This document shows, piece after piece, positions 12,488 to 22,576 of a stretch of 64,000 nt of DNA (positions are counted from its first letter, which is position 1; every line of letters starts with the position of its first letter). The position numbers and the translations under genes are program-made. Source of the DNA: Calvatia gigantea (taxonomy: Eukaryota; Basidiomycota; Agaricomycetes; Agaricales; Lycoperdaceae); the NCBI GenBank assembly GCA_025093985.1, contig JACAAK010000008.1, positions 1,736,001 through 1,800,000 on the forward strand, given 5' to 3'. A model generated the notes under the pieces. The model was not told where the DNA came from. It made no database searches and saw nothing but the letters and a program-made list of their open reading frames with translations.

Positions 12488-12795
12488 TGTTGTGAACTCT
12501 AGTCTATTCTTGTATCAGCTCCATACTTGTCTGCATTCCCTCCTAGCTGTGTACCTGTTTCAGTTATTCCTGCCTGCACGATCTCCGAGCTCTGACTCAT
12601 AACTACTATGCCATAGTCATCAGATGTTTCATGTAGCTATTTCCATCCATTCAACTGGATGTTCCTTCTGTATTTAAGCATACATACATACTCCTGTATT
12701 CGGTACGCTTAACCATCTGGTTCTTCTCCCCTTACTCACCCTCAAGACTTAGCCTAAGCTGCAACCTGAGGTCTTATCAGACTAAGGTCATAACA
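12488..12795 (+). mobile_element. Solo gypsy LTR (308 bp) in the D gag zinc knuckle
   Basis: Starts TGTTGTGAACTC and ends GGTCATAACA. Flanks are ataac (left) and atagc (right), a TSD with one G-to-A change. Removing it restores the knuckle codons for CGKTGHIAKAC. Its sequence belongs to the A-E LTR family. Confidence 0.88.
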
Positions 12796-12896
12796 ATAGC
12801 AAAGGCATGCACCATACCCAAAAAGGTGCGAATCCATGGAATAGAAGAAGCTGAGACAGAAGAAAAGAAGGATTTTTCTGAGGACTCTGAGTAGGC

Positions 12897-15038
12897 ATGA
12901 CCTCGAGAGTCAAGAAACTTGTATCTGGGATATCAGACAAATTCTACATGATTCCTCAGAGACAAAAGTGCAAATTAAACCTAGAAAGCAACATCCACAC
13001 AAAAGGAAAAAGGGTCACAGTAAACACAATTGTGGACTCGGGGTGCACCACCAGTAGCATCAGCAAGAAACTAGTTGATAAAGAAAAAATTCTGACATGA
13101 AAACTAGAGCAACAGATCCTGGTACTAAATGTGGATGGAACCCCAAATCAAGGAGGAAAAGTAATGGAAACAGCAACTATCAAAATGGATATCCAAGAAC
13201 ACTGGGAAAAATCAAAGCATCAGTTGTACAGCTACAAGACAGGGTGGAAATATTTCTGGGTCACAACTGGCTAGTCAAACATAATCCAGAGGTAGATTGG
13301 AACACTGGAGAAATCAAGTTTACCCAATGCCCACCAGACTGTCAATTTCCCCACTGGAACATTCATATTACAGATACAATGTGGAGCATGACTGTCACAG
13401 AAGACCTATGGGAAGAGGAGGAAGAACCAGACCCAACCAAACCAGAAGACCTACTGGACTATGTACAGCCATTCACCTATCTATTTAATAAGACAATCTT
13501 TGACAAACTCCTGGAGTGGATAGAACAGGACCATGAAATAATCTTAACCAAGAATGCCCCCAAAGAATAAATGTGGGAATATACAACATAACAATCAAGG
13601 AACAAGATGAACTCTGAACCTTTATCAAGGAAAACTTAGAATCTGGACAAATAAGACCATCAAAATTCCCATATACAGCACCCACCTTCTTCATTCCAAA
13701 GAAGGATGGATTTAAATAACTAATACAGGACTACTGGCAGTTGAACAGTGTGGTGGTTAAAGATAAAACACCACTACCAAGGATCAGAGAAGTCATTGAC
13801 AAACTGGGGAAAGCAAAATATTTCAACAAACTAGACATCATCTGGGGCTACAACAATGTCAGGATTAAGGAGGGAGACAAATGGAAGGCAGCATTTCTCA
13901 CAAACAAAGGGCTCTTTGAACCAACAGTCATGTATTTTGGACTAAGCAACTTGCCTGGAACCTTCTCTCACATGATGACAAGCATCTTCCATAACCTACT
14001 ACAAAACAGAGATATCATAAACTACATAGACAACTTCGCAATCCCCAGTGACACAAAGGAGCAGCTATGAGAACAAACCATATGATTTCTGGAACAAGCA
14101 AACCAGTATAACCTATGCTTTAAACAGTTTAAATACATATTCAACACAGAAGAGATTCCAATGCTAGAAGTCAAAGTAGGACATGGAAAAATCGAAATAG
14201 AAGAAGAAAAAGTCAAATTAGTGCAAGACTGGCCTGAGCCCAAAAACACAAAGGGTGTAGAATGATTCCTAGGTTTCACCAACTACTACTGATGCTTTAT
14301 CAAGAACTTTAGCAAGATCGCAGGACCACTGAACAAGCTCAAAGGAGCAACTGCATGGGAATGGAATACAGAATACCAAACAGCATTTGATGAACTAAAA
14401 AGATGCATCACCAAAGAACCCACCTTAATACTACTGCAAAGACAAGGACAATTCCAAATGGAGGTAAATGCATCCAACTATGCATTAGGAGGAGTGCTAT
14501 CACAGTTACAGGAAAATAAATGGCATCTGATCATATTCACATCACAAACACTCTTGCCAGCCAAATGCAATTACAAAATCTACAATAAGGAGCTATTGGC
14601 TATTGTACATGCCCTGAAAGAATGGAGACACTACCTGTTAGATGCTGAGGAGAAATTTGAGATCTGGATGGACCCTGAAAACTTAAAGTACTACAGGGAG
14701 CCACAGAAACTGAATGGATGACAGGCCTAGTGGTATCTACGATTACAAGACTACAACTTCATCCTACAGCATGTACCCAAAAAAACCAATACAAAGGCTG
14801 ACCTATTATCCCACATACACTAAGTACCAGAAGTAACAGAAGACAAGCTAGTTACCATGATCAAAGAGAGCTGGCTACAATTAGGAGGTACTGATGACAC
14901 AGTACTACTGCAGGCCAAACTATTCCTAGAACCAACATTCCTGGAGAAGATACAAAGGAAACCCCAAAGGGAAACACTAGTCATTGCTGAACTATGAAAG
15001 GATAAATCAAGCTTTACTGAAGACAATGGAGTGGTGTA
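12897..15038 (+). pseudogene. Element D pol part 1: protease, RT, RNase H
   Basis: An aspartic protease with an intact-looking catalytic motif (IVDSGCTTSS, near 13025-13060) is followed by a linker (FLGHNWLVKHNPEVDW). RT runs to about 14450: FNKLDIIWGYNNVRIKEGD, YFGLSNLPGTFSHMM, and box YIDN (near 14022) where YxDD is expected. RNase H follows (14458-14720, NYALGGVLSQLQENKWHL). Frames are broken several times and TAA, TGA and TAG stops occur. The region ends at 15038, where element E begins, and pol resumes at 22572 after the duplicated gtgta. Confidence 0.85.
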
Positions 15039-15346
15039 TGTTATGGTTTTTTACCAATCACATCGTGCTCCGTCCTTGTCTGCATTCCTACATTACTAGT
15101 ACATCTGTTTCACCTATTCCTGTCGAGCAATCTCTGGTTATGACTCGTACTAACTACTACACCTGCCTTACTGGATGTTTCATCATAGTTACCCCATCCA
15201 TTCAACTGGATGATTCCTTGTATTTAAGCATACATACACTCATTGTATTTGGTATGCTTAACCACCTCTGTTCTCCTCCCCTTACTCGCCCTCAAGTCTT
15301 AAGCCTAAGTTGCAACCTGAGGTTCACTCAGACTAAGGTCGTAACA
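15039..15346 (+). mobile_element. 5' LTR of element E (308 bp)
   Basis: TGTTATGG...GGTCGTAACA. It differs from the shorter 3' LTR by about eight transitions, six of which are explained by CpG decay. Followed by tt and then TGGTTAAGCATC, the candidate primer-binding site. Confidence 0.93.
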
Positions 15347-15425
15347 TTTGGTTAAGCATCCCCACCTCACCTTGCAAGGAGTAGGCTGAAACAGGCCTGA
15401 ACAAAGACAACCCAGGAGCTAGTAT

Positions 15426-16550
15426 ATGAGCTCGAACCCAGACGAATGCAGAGAACCGAATCTTGAAGTCACTGATGATGAATCTGAAACATCAGACAAA
15501 GAAGAAACAGGGAACCCCAAAGTACCTGAAGAACCAACCAGAGAGACACACAACGAACCTAGAGTAAACCTAGCAGAAGAAGAAGTATTATTAGAACTTC
15601 TAAACAAACTCGACCTAGCAGAGGAAGAGTTAGTCCATCAGGAGAAATCAGATGAATCAAGCTCAGACAAAACAGAATCAGAGACTGACTCCGACATGAC
15701 CGACAACACAGTAGTACCTGCAACAACACCCAGTGGGAAAGGCCTAGTGCCAGACCCAGGGTTTTTCGATGGCACCCACACCAAGTTTGATGACTGGTGG
15801 AGAGCAATGACGCTCTTCATGAAGTTCAACAAGATAGTCTCAGCAGACGATAAAGCTATAGCAGTCCTAGCCAGGCTGTGAGGAGGAACTGCAGGAGCAT
15901 ATGCAGCCATGAGAGCACCAGCCATCCTGGAATCTGAAGATTCAGTAGACTGGAAGGTCTTCTCCGAGGAATTTAGAAGGACCTTCTTGGATGATGCCTC
16001 AAACAGCAAAGCAGAATGGCAGATCAAAAAATTCAAACAAGGAAATTGAAACACCACCAACTACCTAATTGAATTTGAAGTTTTGAAAAGCAAAGCCAAG
16101 ACCAATAGCAAGCATGCCATGTTCCTACTTAGGAAGAATGCCCAACAGGATATTATACATATGATCACTGGCTATCCACCTTCAGCCAGACCAGACACAT
16201 ATACGGAATGGAAAGAAGCCATACTCTCCGTCAGACAAGGATATGAAGCATCCGAGTATCGAGGAGATAAGAAAACCAACACTGGAACAACTTATGGAGG
16301 AATGGGAGAACCAATGGAGATAGGGAGCCAACGCCACATTTTCAACACCGAAGGAAAACCTAAATGCTATAATTGCAGCATTTTCGGACACATGGCCAAA
16401 GATTGCAAGAAACCCAAGGGGTTAACTTGTTATAACTGTGGGAAGACAGGTCATATAGCAAAGGCCTGCACTGCACCAAAGAAGGTACAGATCCAAGGAG
16501 TAGAAAAGGTTGATGAAGAAAAGAAGGATTTTTCCGAAGACTCCAAGTAG
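15426..16550 (+). pseudogene. Element E gag with two CCHC knuckles
   Basis: Opens at 15426 (MSSNPDECREPN, preceded by the conserved leader). An acidic, Glu-rich N-terminal third is followed by a capsid-like region (FDDWWRAMTLFMKFNKIVSA, 15788-15847) and two zinc knuckles near 16366-16460 ([14 protein letters not shown] and [14 protein letters not shown]), both with all Cys and His ligands intact. TGA at 15879-15881 interrupts the frame at a position where the A copy reads Arg, and another TGA lies at 16047-16049. Stop TAG follows DSK near 16548. It is the best-preserved gag in the window. Confidence 0.9.
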
Positions 16551-16685
16551 GTGCTACCTCGAGAGTCAGAAAGCTTGTATCTAGGATATTAGACAAATTC
16601 TACACAATTCCTCAGAGAAGAAAGTGCAAACTAAACCTAAAAGGAAAAATACAAACAGCAGGAAAAGAGATAATGGTGGACATAA

Positions 16686-17993
16686 TAAAGAGGCAGAAAT
16701 AGAATACTAAATGTGATATGGATGTATGGCTTAGATTAAGCTGACAGAATAGATTTTTAAAGATTTCTGTACAAGGCAAGTTCATAGGGAGGCAATCTGA
16801 CAATATGAGGGACAACTCCACAAAATAATGCAAAACAACAATGTGTAGAGAACACTAGAATAGCTAACTACCTTCACTAAGAAGAGTAAAGCCAAGTTAC
16901 ACTGTAAAAAAAGTGCAACTCGCATCCCTTATCCAAGAAGTCAACAAGACACAGAACCTCAGGTACTCCCTAAGATTCATCCTTATCAAGTTAATGACCA
17001 GAAGCGCACTGTCCTACACTTGTGATATGCCAAGCACCAGGGTGTAGCAATGCAATACGCTCTTAATCTAAGCTCACTTCACGAGTAAGCCTGAGGTCTT
17101 CTTCTTAGATCAAAAGGTCTCAACCTTAGCTCAAGTCACTTAGTCTAGTTAATCTCAAAAGAACTTATTACTTTGCTTTGCTCAGGCACAATAGATTGCT
17201 TTTCACTGCACTCTGAAGGCTGGGCAATAGCTAGTAGGTTCCTTGCTATATCTGACACCTCAGAGGGGGTTTATATATTATTTGGGTGCTCGTTATAACA
17301 AGATAATGATTACATGACTAGGAACATATTATCAAGCAAGGTACAAACTGGTAGATTAGATCACGTGCCAAGAGAGCCACAACCTGTTAGATTAGTGAAA
17401 CATTGGAAATACAGAAGGATTCCGGGTATCCGTTTGTTCTGGGCTGTGTTTTAGCTCATTCTCTGGGTCTGCATTCTTCTCTAAATATGTAGAACATCTA
17501 AGATTTCGGATGTCGTGTGAACTGTTCTCCTATGTGTCCCCGTGGATTGTATGCAAACATGTCCATATGTGTCATTAGTGCTGAGTGTTGTTTGTTAATC
17601 TAACAACAGTGGCATTTCCTTGTGAGCATGCTGATCATCCTTTTATATTAAGTGCGTTGGACTTATTTCCTGAGTCTAGGCTCATTGGAGGGGTCCTGTA
17701 GCTCTGTATAGATGCATTGGAATGGTTTTACCACCTGGTCTGGCTGGAATCATGACTGGTCATATGGTACACTGTTAGAATTGCTTTTAGTTAAGCACAG
17801 TGGTCATCCTGTAGCTGCCGCTATCCATCATCAATGGCCATAGTGTTCTACAGTAATTGAGTACTCTTTTATTATACTGTTGGGCTCTTAGATTAGGTCA
17901 TACTACTACAGGAAGGTTCAATGTAATCATTAGATTAGGCTTGTATGCCTTAGATTAGCAATTTTCATGTGTGAAAATGGCTTTGCCATTACA
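16686..17993 (-). mobile_element. Repeat F: 1308-bp non-coding element inside E
   Basis: Near-identical in length and content to G (25109-26414) but in the opposite orientation. Removing it joins the E protease leader in frame (IMVDITIVNSG). Reading the minus strand it starts TGTAATGGCAAAGCCATT, a terminal 6-bp hairpin, and ends GCCTCTTTA. It holds many short TTAGATTA words and no long open frame. Neither a clear TSD nor terminal inverted repeats are visible at this copy, so its class is open. Confidence 0.85.
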
Positions 17994-20900
17994 ACGATTG
18001 TCAACTCAGGATATACAACCAGCAGCATCAGCAAAAAACTGGTAGATGAGGAAAAACTTTCCACCCAAAAACTGGAACAACAGATCTTGGTATTAAATGC
18101 GGACGGAACACCAAACCAGGGTGGAAAAGTAATAGAAACAGCCACAATCGACATAGACATTCAAGGACACAAAGAACGGATTGAAGCATCAGTTGTACAA
18201 TTACAAGACCATGCAGAGGTCTTTCTAGGACATGACTGGCTGGTCAGATATAATCCAGAAGTAGATTGGAACAATGGGGAAATCAAATTCACCTGGTGCC
18301 CACCGAACTGCCAATTCCCCTACTGAAACATCCCCATCACAGAGAAGATACAGAGCATGGTCACCACAGAGGATTTATGGGAAGAAGAAGACGAACCTGA
18401 CCCAACTAAACTGGAAGATCTACCAGACTACATACAACCGTTCACACATCTATTCAACAAAACAATGTTCGATAAACTCCCAGAGCGAACCGAATGGGAC
18501 CATGAAATAATCCTAATGGAGGATACCCCAAAGGAAATAAGTGCAGGAATGTACAACATGACAATCAAAGAACAGGACAAACTCAAGGCATTCATCAAAG
18601 AAAACCTAGAATTGGGACGAATACAACTGTCAAAATCCCCATATGCAGCATGAACCTTCTTTATCCCCAAGAAAGACAGATCCAAGAGATTAATTCAGGA
18701 TTATAGATGATTAAACAGCATGGTAGTCAAGGACAAAACACCACTGCCAAGAATTGGCAAGGTGATCGACAAACTTGGAAAGGCCAAATACTTCAACAAG
18801 CTTGATATCATCTGGAGATATAACAACATCAGGATCAAGGAAGGAGATGAATGGAAAGTGGTATTTCTCACCAATGAAGGGCTCTTCGAGCCAACAGTCA
18901 TGTATTTCGGACTCAGCAACTCACTGGGAACCTTCTCCAGAATGATGACAAGTATCTTCCATGATCTACTGCAAAACAGAGATATTGTAAACTATATGGA
19001 TGACTTCACCATTCCTGGCAACACCAAGGAGCAACTAAAAGAATGGACAGTATGGTTCCTGAAATGCACAGCACAATACAACCTATGCTTCAAATGAAGC
19101 AAATGCATCTTCAACGCAGAAGAAATCCCTATGTTAGGAGTCAAAGTCAGACATGGACAAATCGAAATGGAAGAAGAAAAAGTCAAATCAGTATGAGACT
19201 GGCTGGAGCCAAAAAATACGAAAGGGGTAGAGAGATTCCTAGGCTTCACCAACTACTACCAACATTTCATAAAAAACTTCAGCAAGATTGCAGGACCACT
19301 GAACAAACTCAAGGGGGCAACCACATGGGAATGGAACCAACAACATCAGACAGCCTTCGATCACCTTAAAAAGTGCATCACTGAAGAACCAGTGTTAACC
19401 CTGCCACAGAGACAAGGACAATTCAGGGTAGAAGTCAATGCATCAGACTATGTGTTAGGAGGTGTGTTATCACAGATACAGGAGAACAAATGGCACCCAA
19501 TTGCCTTCACATCACGAACACTATCACTAGCAGAGCGCAATTATGAAATATATGACAAGGAGCTACTAGCCAGCATCCATGCCCTAAAGGAATGGAGACA
19601 CTACCTGCTGGATGCAGAAGAAAAGTTTGAAATCTGGACTGACCACAAAAATTTAAAATACTACTGGGAACTGCAAAACTGAATGGACAACAAGCTCAAT
19701 GGTACCTATGCTTACAGAACTACAACTTCACACTGCGACACGTACCCAGAAAAACAAACACGAAGGCCGACCTATTGTCCTGAATCCACCAAATACCAGA
19801 GGGGCAAGAAGACAAACTAGTCACCATGATCCGGGAAAGTTGGTTGCAAACAAGAAACACAAACAACACAGTGCTCTTACGAGCAGAACTGTTCCTCGAA
19901 CCCACATTCCTAGAATAAATCTGAAACAAGCCCCAGTGCGAGACAACAGTTCTTACCGAACTAAGAAGGCTGGAGTCCAAGCTTACCAAGGAGCACGGAA
20001 TCATCTACAAAAAAAATAGCGCATACGTCCCATCTGACCCAAAGCTATGAGAGGAAATCCTAACACAGTATCACGACATGCCCAACACAGGCCACCCGGG
20101 CCAACACAGAATGATGGAACTAATCAGCCATGACTATTGGTGGCCAACAATGCAAAAGGACATGAAAAAATATATCCAAGGATGCCAAGCCTGCCAAAGG
20201 AATAAAGCAAGAACGATACTGCTCAAATTACCACTACACCCCTTCCCAGTCCTGAATGGACCTTGGGAAGAAATCAGCATCGATATGATCAGACCACTAC
20301 CAGAGTCAAAAGGGAAAAACACAATGCTGGTCATCGTTGATCGATTCACAAAGATGATACAACTGGTAGTGACAACAATGGATGTTTCATCCAAAGATAT
20401 CGCAAACATTTATTGAAATGAAATATGAAAGCTGCATGGCCTGCCAAGGAAAGTGCTAAGTGACCAAGGACCTCAGTTTGCATCAGAATTCACAAAGGAG
20501 CTATTCAAGGGACTTGACATAGAATGAAACCTATCCACAGCATATCACCTACAGACCGATGGATAAATAGAGTGCATTAACAGAGAAGTGGAAACATACA
20601 TCTGCCTGTACTGCAATTATGACCAAGATGACTGGGCAGAGTGGCTCCCCATTGCAGAATTCCAGTACAGCGACAAACAGCACAGAGGGACATAAGAGAC
20701 CCCATTCTTCTTAAACTATGGGAGGAACCCATGGAAGGGCAAGAATGAGCCAGCGACAAACAACCCCATTGCCACGGAGTTCCTAAAACACCTTCAGGCC
20801 GCCTGAGATAATGCTTCATTGGCACTATGGACATATTAAGAAAAGATGAAACAATAACATAACCGCAGTAGAACCCATGCCATGACTTATCAAATGGGCG

Positions 20901-21373
20901 ATGCAGTATGGCTGGAAAACACCAACATCCATACCAATCAGACATCAAAGAAGCTAGGCCAAAAACAGTATAGCCCTTTCCTTATTAAGGAGAGCATAGG
21001 AGAAGTGGCATACTGGCTAGCCCTACCAGAAGAATGGGCCATCCATGATGTATTCAATGAACAGCTCCTGACACCAGCCCACAAGCCCGAGTTCCCAAGT
21101 CAACAGCAACCATCAGCACCCAATCCAATCATCATCAATAATGAAGAGGAGTATGAAGTAGAAGAAATCCACGGACGAAGGAAATGCGGAAGGGGTTATC
21201 AATTCCTAGTCCATTGGAAGGGCTATAGCAATGAAGAAGATACATGGACAGCAGAATCAAACCTGGCAAATGCTCAAGATGCAATAGCAGATTACCAAAA
21301 GAGGCATCTGGAGGATACCCATAAAAAGGGGGGTAGAAGAACCAAAAAACCACCACCAAACCAAAGAAATTAA
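17994..21373 (+). pseudogene. Element E pol: protease, RT, RNase H, integrase, chromodomain
   Basis: Protease: IVNSGYTTSS, where Asn replaces the catalytic Asp (aac, 18002-18004). RT: FNKLDIIWRYNNIRIKEGD and an intact YMDD box at 18993-19004. RNase H: 19420-19680. Integrase: zinc-binding HPGQHRMMELI...CQACQRNK (20090-20210), catalytic acidic residues in SIDMIRPLP, SDQGPQF and NREVETYI. Chromodomain: 21150-21306 (EEYEVEEIHG, FLVHWKGYSNEEDTW). Stops include TGA 18324-18326 (Trp in D), 18708-18710, 19095-19097, 19194-19196 and 20414-20416 (Arg CGA in D). The chromodomain marks it as a chromovirus, a group thought to integrate into heterochromatin. Confidence 0.92.
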
Positions 21374-21379
21374 TCAGAC

Positions 21380-22373
21380 ATGCCTTTTTCCCAAGCCAAC
21401 TGTGTCACTATTCACTCCCTTGTCCATCCCAACCCAACCACAATCTCCTCTGTTTCCCTTCCAGAACCAGGCAACAACCAAGCACCTGCCCCTCAGGGTA
21501 CTCATTACAACCTCACCACCATGCCATCTCCAGCACAGGGGCTCCTTGAATCCCTACTAAAAGATGTTGACAAGGCCACCAACAGTGAAATGGAAGCCAT
21601 CACTGCTCAGAACAAGCAGCTAGTCATCAACAGGCACATTGCCCTTGCCACTGCATGCATCACCTTCACTGATATATATGCAGGGTTTGCCAATGCCTCC
21701 TCATCTACCAACCAGCACATCCCTGCCATCTTCTGATCCCTAGAACAATCCATGCTTACACCCAGTGAACAAGACTGTGTCCACAGCCTTCACAACTGCA
21801 TCAACCTCAGACTAGAAGTATTCAAGCACCTTGATATCACCAACATCTTTCTAGAGCTTGCCAATATAGCAATGAACTTACTCAGATGCGATAAAACCAC
21901 TGAAGACCCAGAGATTAATGCCCTCATCGACAGGATCCACAGCACCCTCTCCGAACTCCACACTACGATCAGCCCCATGCCACCAACCTGATCCGACATG
22001 CCTATAGACAAAGAAACAACCATCTCCATAAAAGAAGAAGTCAACTCACTCTGCCGTTTCATCAAAACTATCACTCCACCACAACTTGTATCAGTTTTTC
22101 TCCCTCCTGCAAGATTCCACACTGTGTTACCAGGGCAAGAAAAGGACCAATACTACTGGAAAACGATAGTCAAGAGCTACTGGGACAACTCCACCACAAC
22201 TGACTTCCCATTCAATGGTGTCCCAGTCCCTATCCACTAGAATGGGTGAAGCCACTTGCCCATCTTCTTCGTGCACTCAAACAATGGAAAATACCTTATC
22301 AGGGCCACCAAGAAAGCCCTTGCCTCCACCGTAGTCAATGGCAACTTTGATGAAGCTTCCTGAGGCATGAAGC
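21380..22373 (+). pseudogene. Third ORF of element E, env-like position, unknown function
   Basis: Starts ATG 7 bp after the pol stop and ends just before the polypurine tract. The product would be about 325 residues, broken by stops near 21736, 21989 and 22238. Readable blocks include RHIALATACITFTDIYAGFA, EINALIDRIHSTLSELHTTI and SIKEEVNSLCRFIKTITPPQ, followed by YLIRATKKAL. Helical, Ala/Leu/Thr-rich, with no signal peptide, membrane anchor or nucleic-acid motif that I can see. Elements B and D carry the same ORF in the same place, so it is a real part of this family rather than noise. Confidence 0.75.
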
Positions 22374-22388
22374 CAAATCAGGGGGTAT

Positions 22389-22571
22389 TGTTATGGTTTT
22401 TTACTGATCACATCATGCTCCATCCTTGTCTGCATTCCTACATTACTAGTACATCTGTTTCACCTATTTCTGTTGAGTGAACTTAACCACCTCTGTTCTT
22501 CTCCCCTTACTCGCCCTCAAGTCTTAAGCCTAAGTTGCAACCTGAGGTTCACTCAGACTAAGGTTGTAACA
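22389..22571 (+). mobile_element. 3' LTR of element E, internally deleted (183 bp)
   Basis: Same ends as the 5' LTR. About 125 bp of the middle are missing (junction near 22480). Followed by the TSD gtgta. Confidence 0.92.
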
Positions 22572-22576
22572 GTGTA

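Larger units (their letters stand above)
10788..12891 (+). pseudogene. Element D gag, second copy with zinc knuckles
   Basis: Same start as the first copy (10788), split by the duplicated solo LTR (10839-11469). It continues through the capsid-like region to zinc knuckles [14 protein letters not shown] (last Cys changed to Tyr, near 12400) and [11 protein letters not shown] second solo LTR (12488-12795) interrupts the second knuckle, and gag resumes with AKACTIPKK and ends near 12891. Internal stops lie at 11827 and near 11908. This copy, not the first, is joined to D pol. Confidence 0.82.
15039..22571 (+). mobile_element. Ty3/gypsy chromovirus E, nearly complete, TSD gtgta
   Basis: Inserted in the D integrase region. 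A perfect TSD gtgta lies at 15034-15038 and 22572-22576. It holds a 5' LTR, gag, protease, RT, RNase H, integrase, chromodomain, third ORF, polypurine tract (aatcagggggtat, 22376-22388) and 3' LTR. A 1308-bp repeat (F) is inserted between gag and protease. The 7.5-kb length minus F is about 6.2 kb, typical of chromoviruses. It is dead: many TGA and TAA stops, and the protease active-site Asp is Asn. Confidence 0.93.

Noticed and set aside
16686..17993. Helitron assignment for F and G
   Set aside because: A terminal hairpin is present, but the CTRR end, TC start and A-T insertion site are missing, and G has a 4-bp duplication.
21380..22373. Calling the third ORF an env gene
   Set aside because: It has the right position but no signal peptide, membrane anchor or cleavage site, so position alone is not enough.
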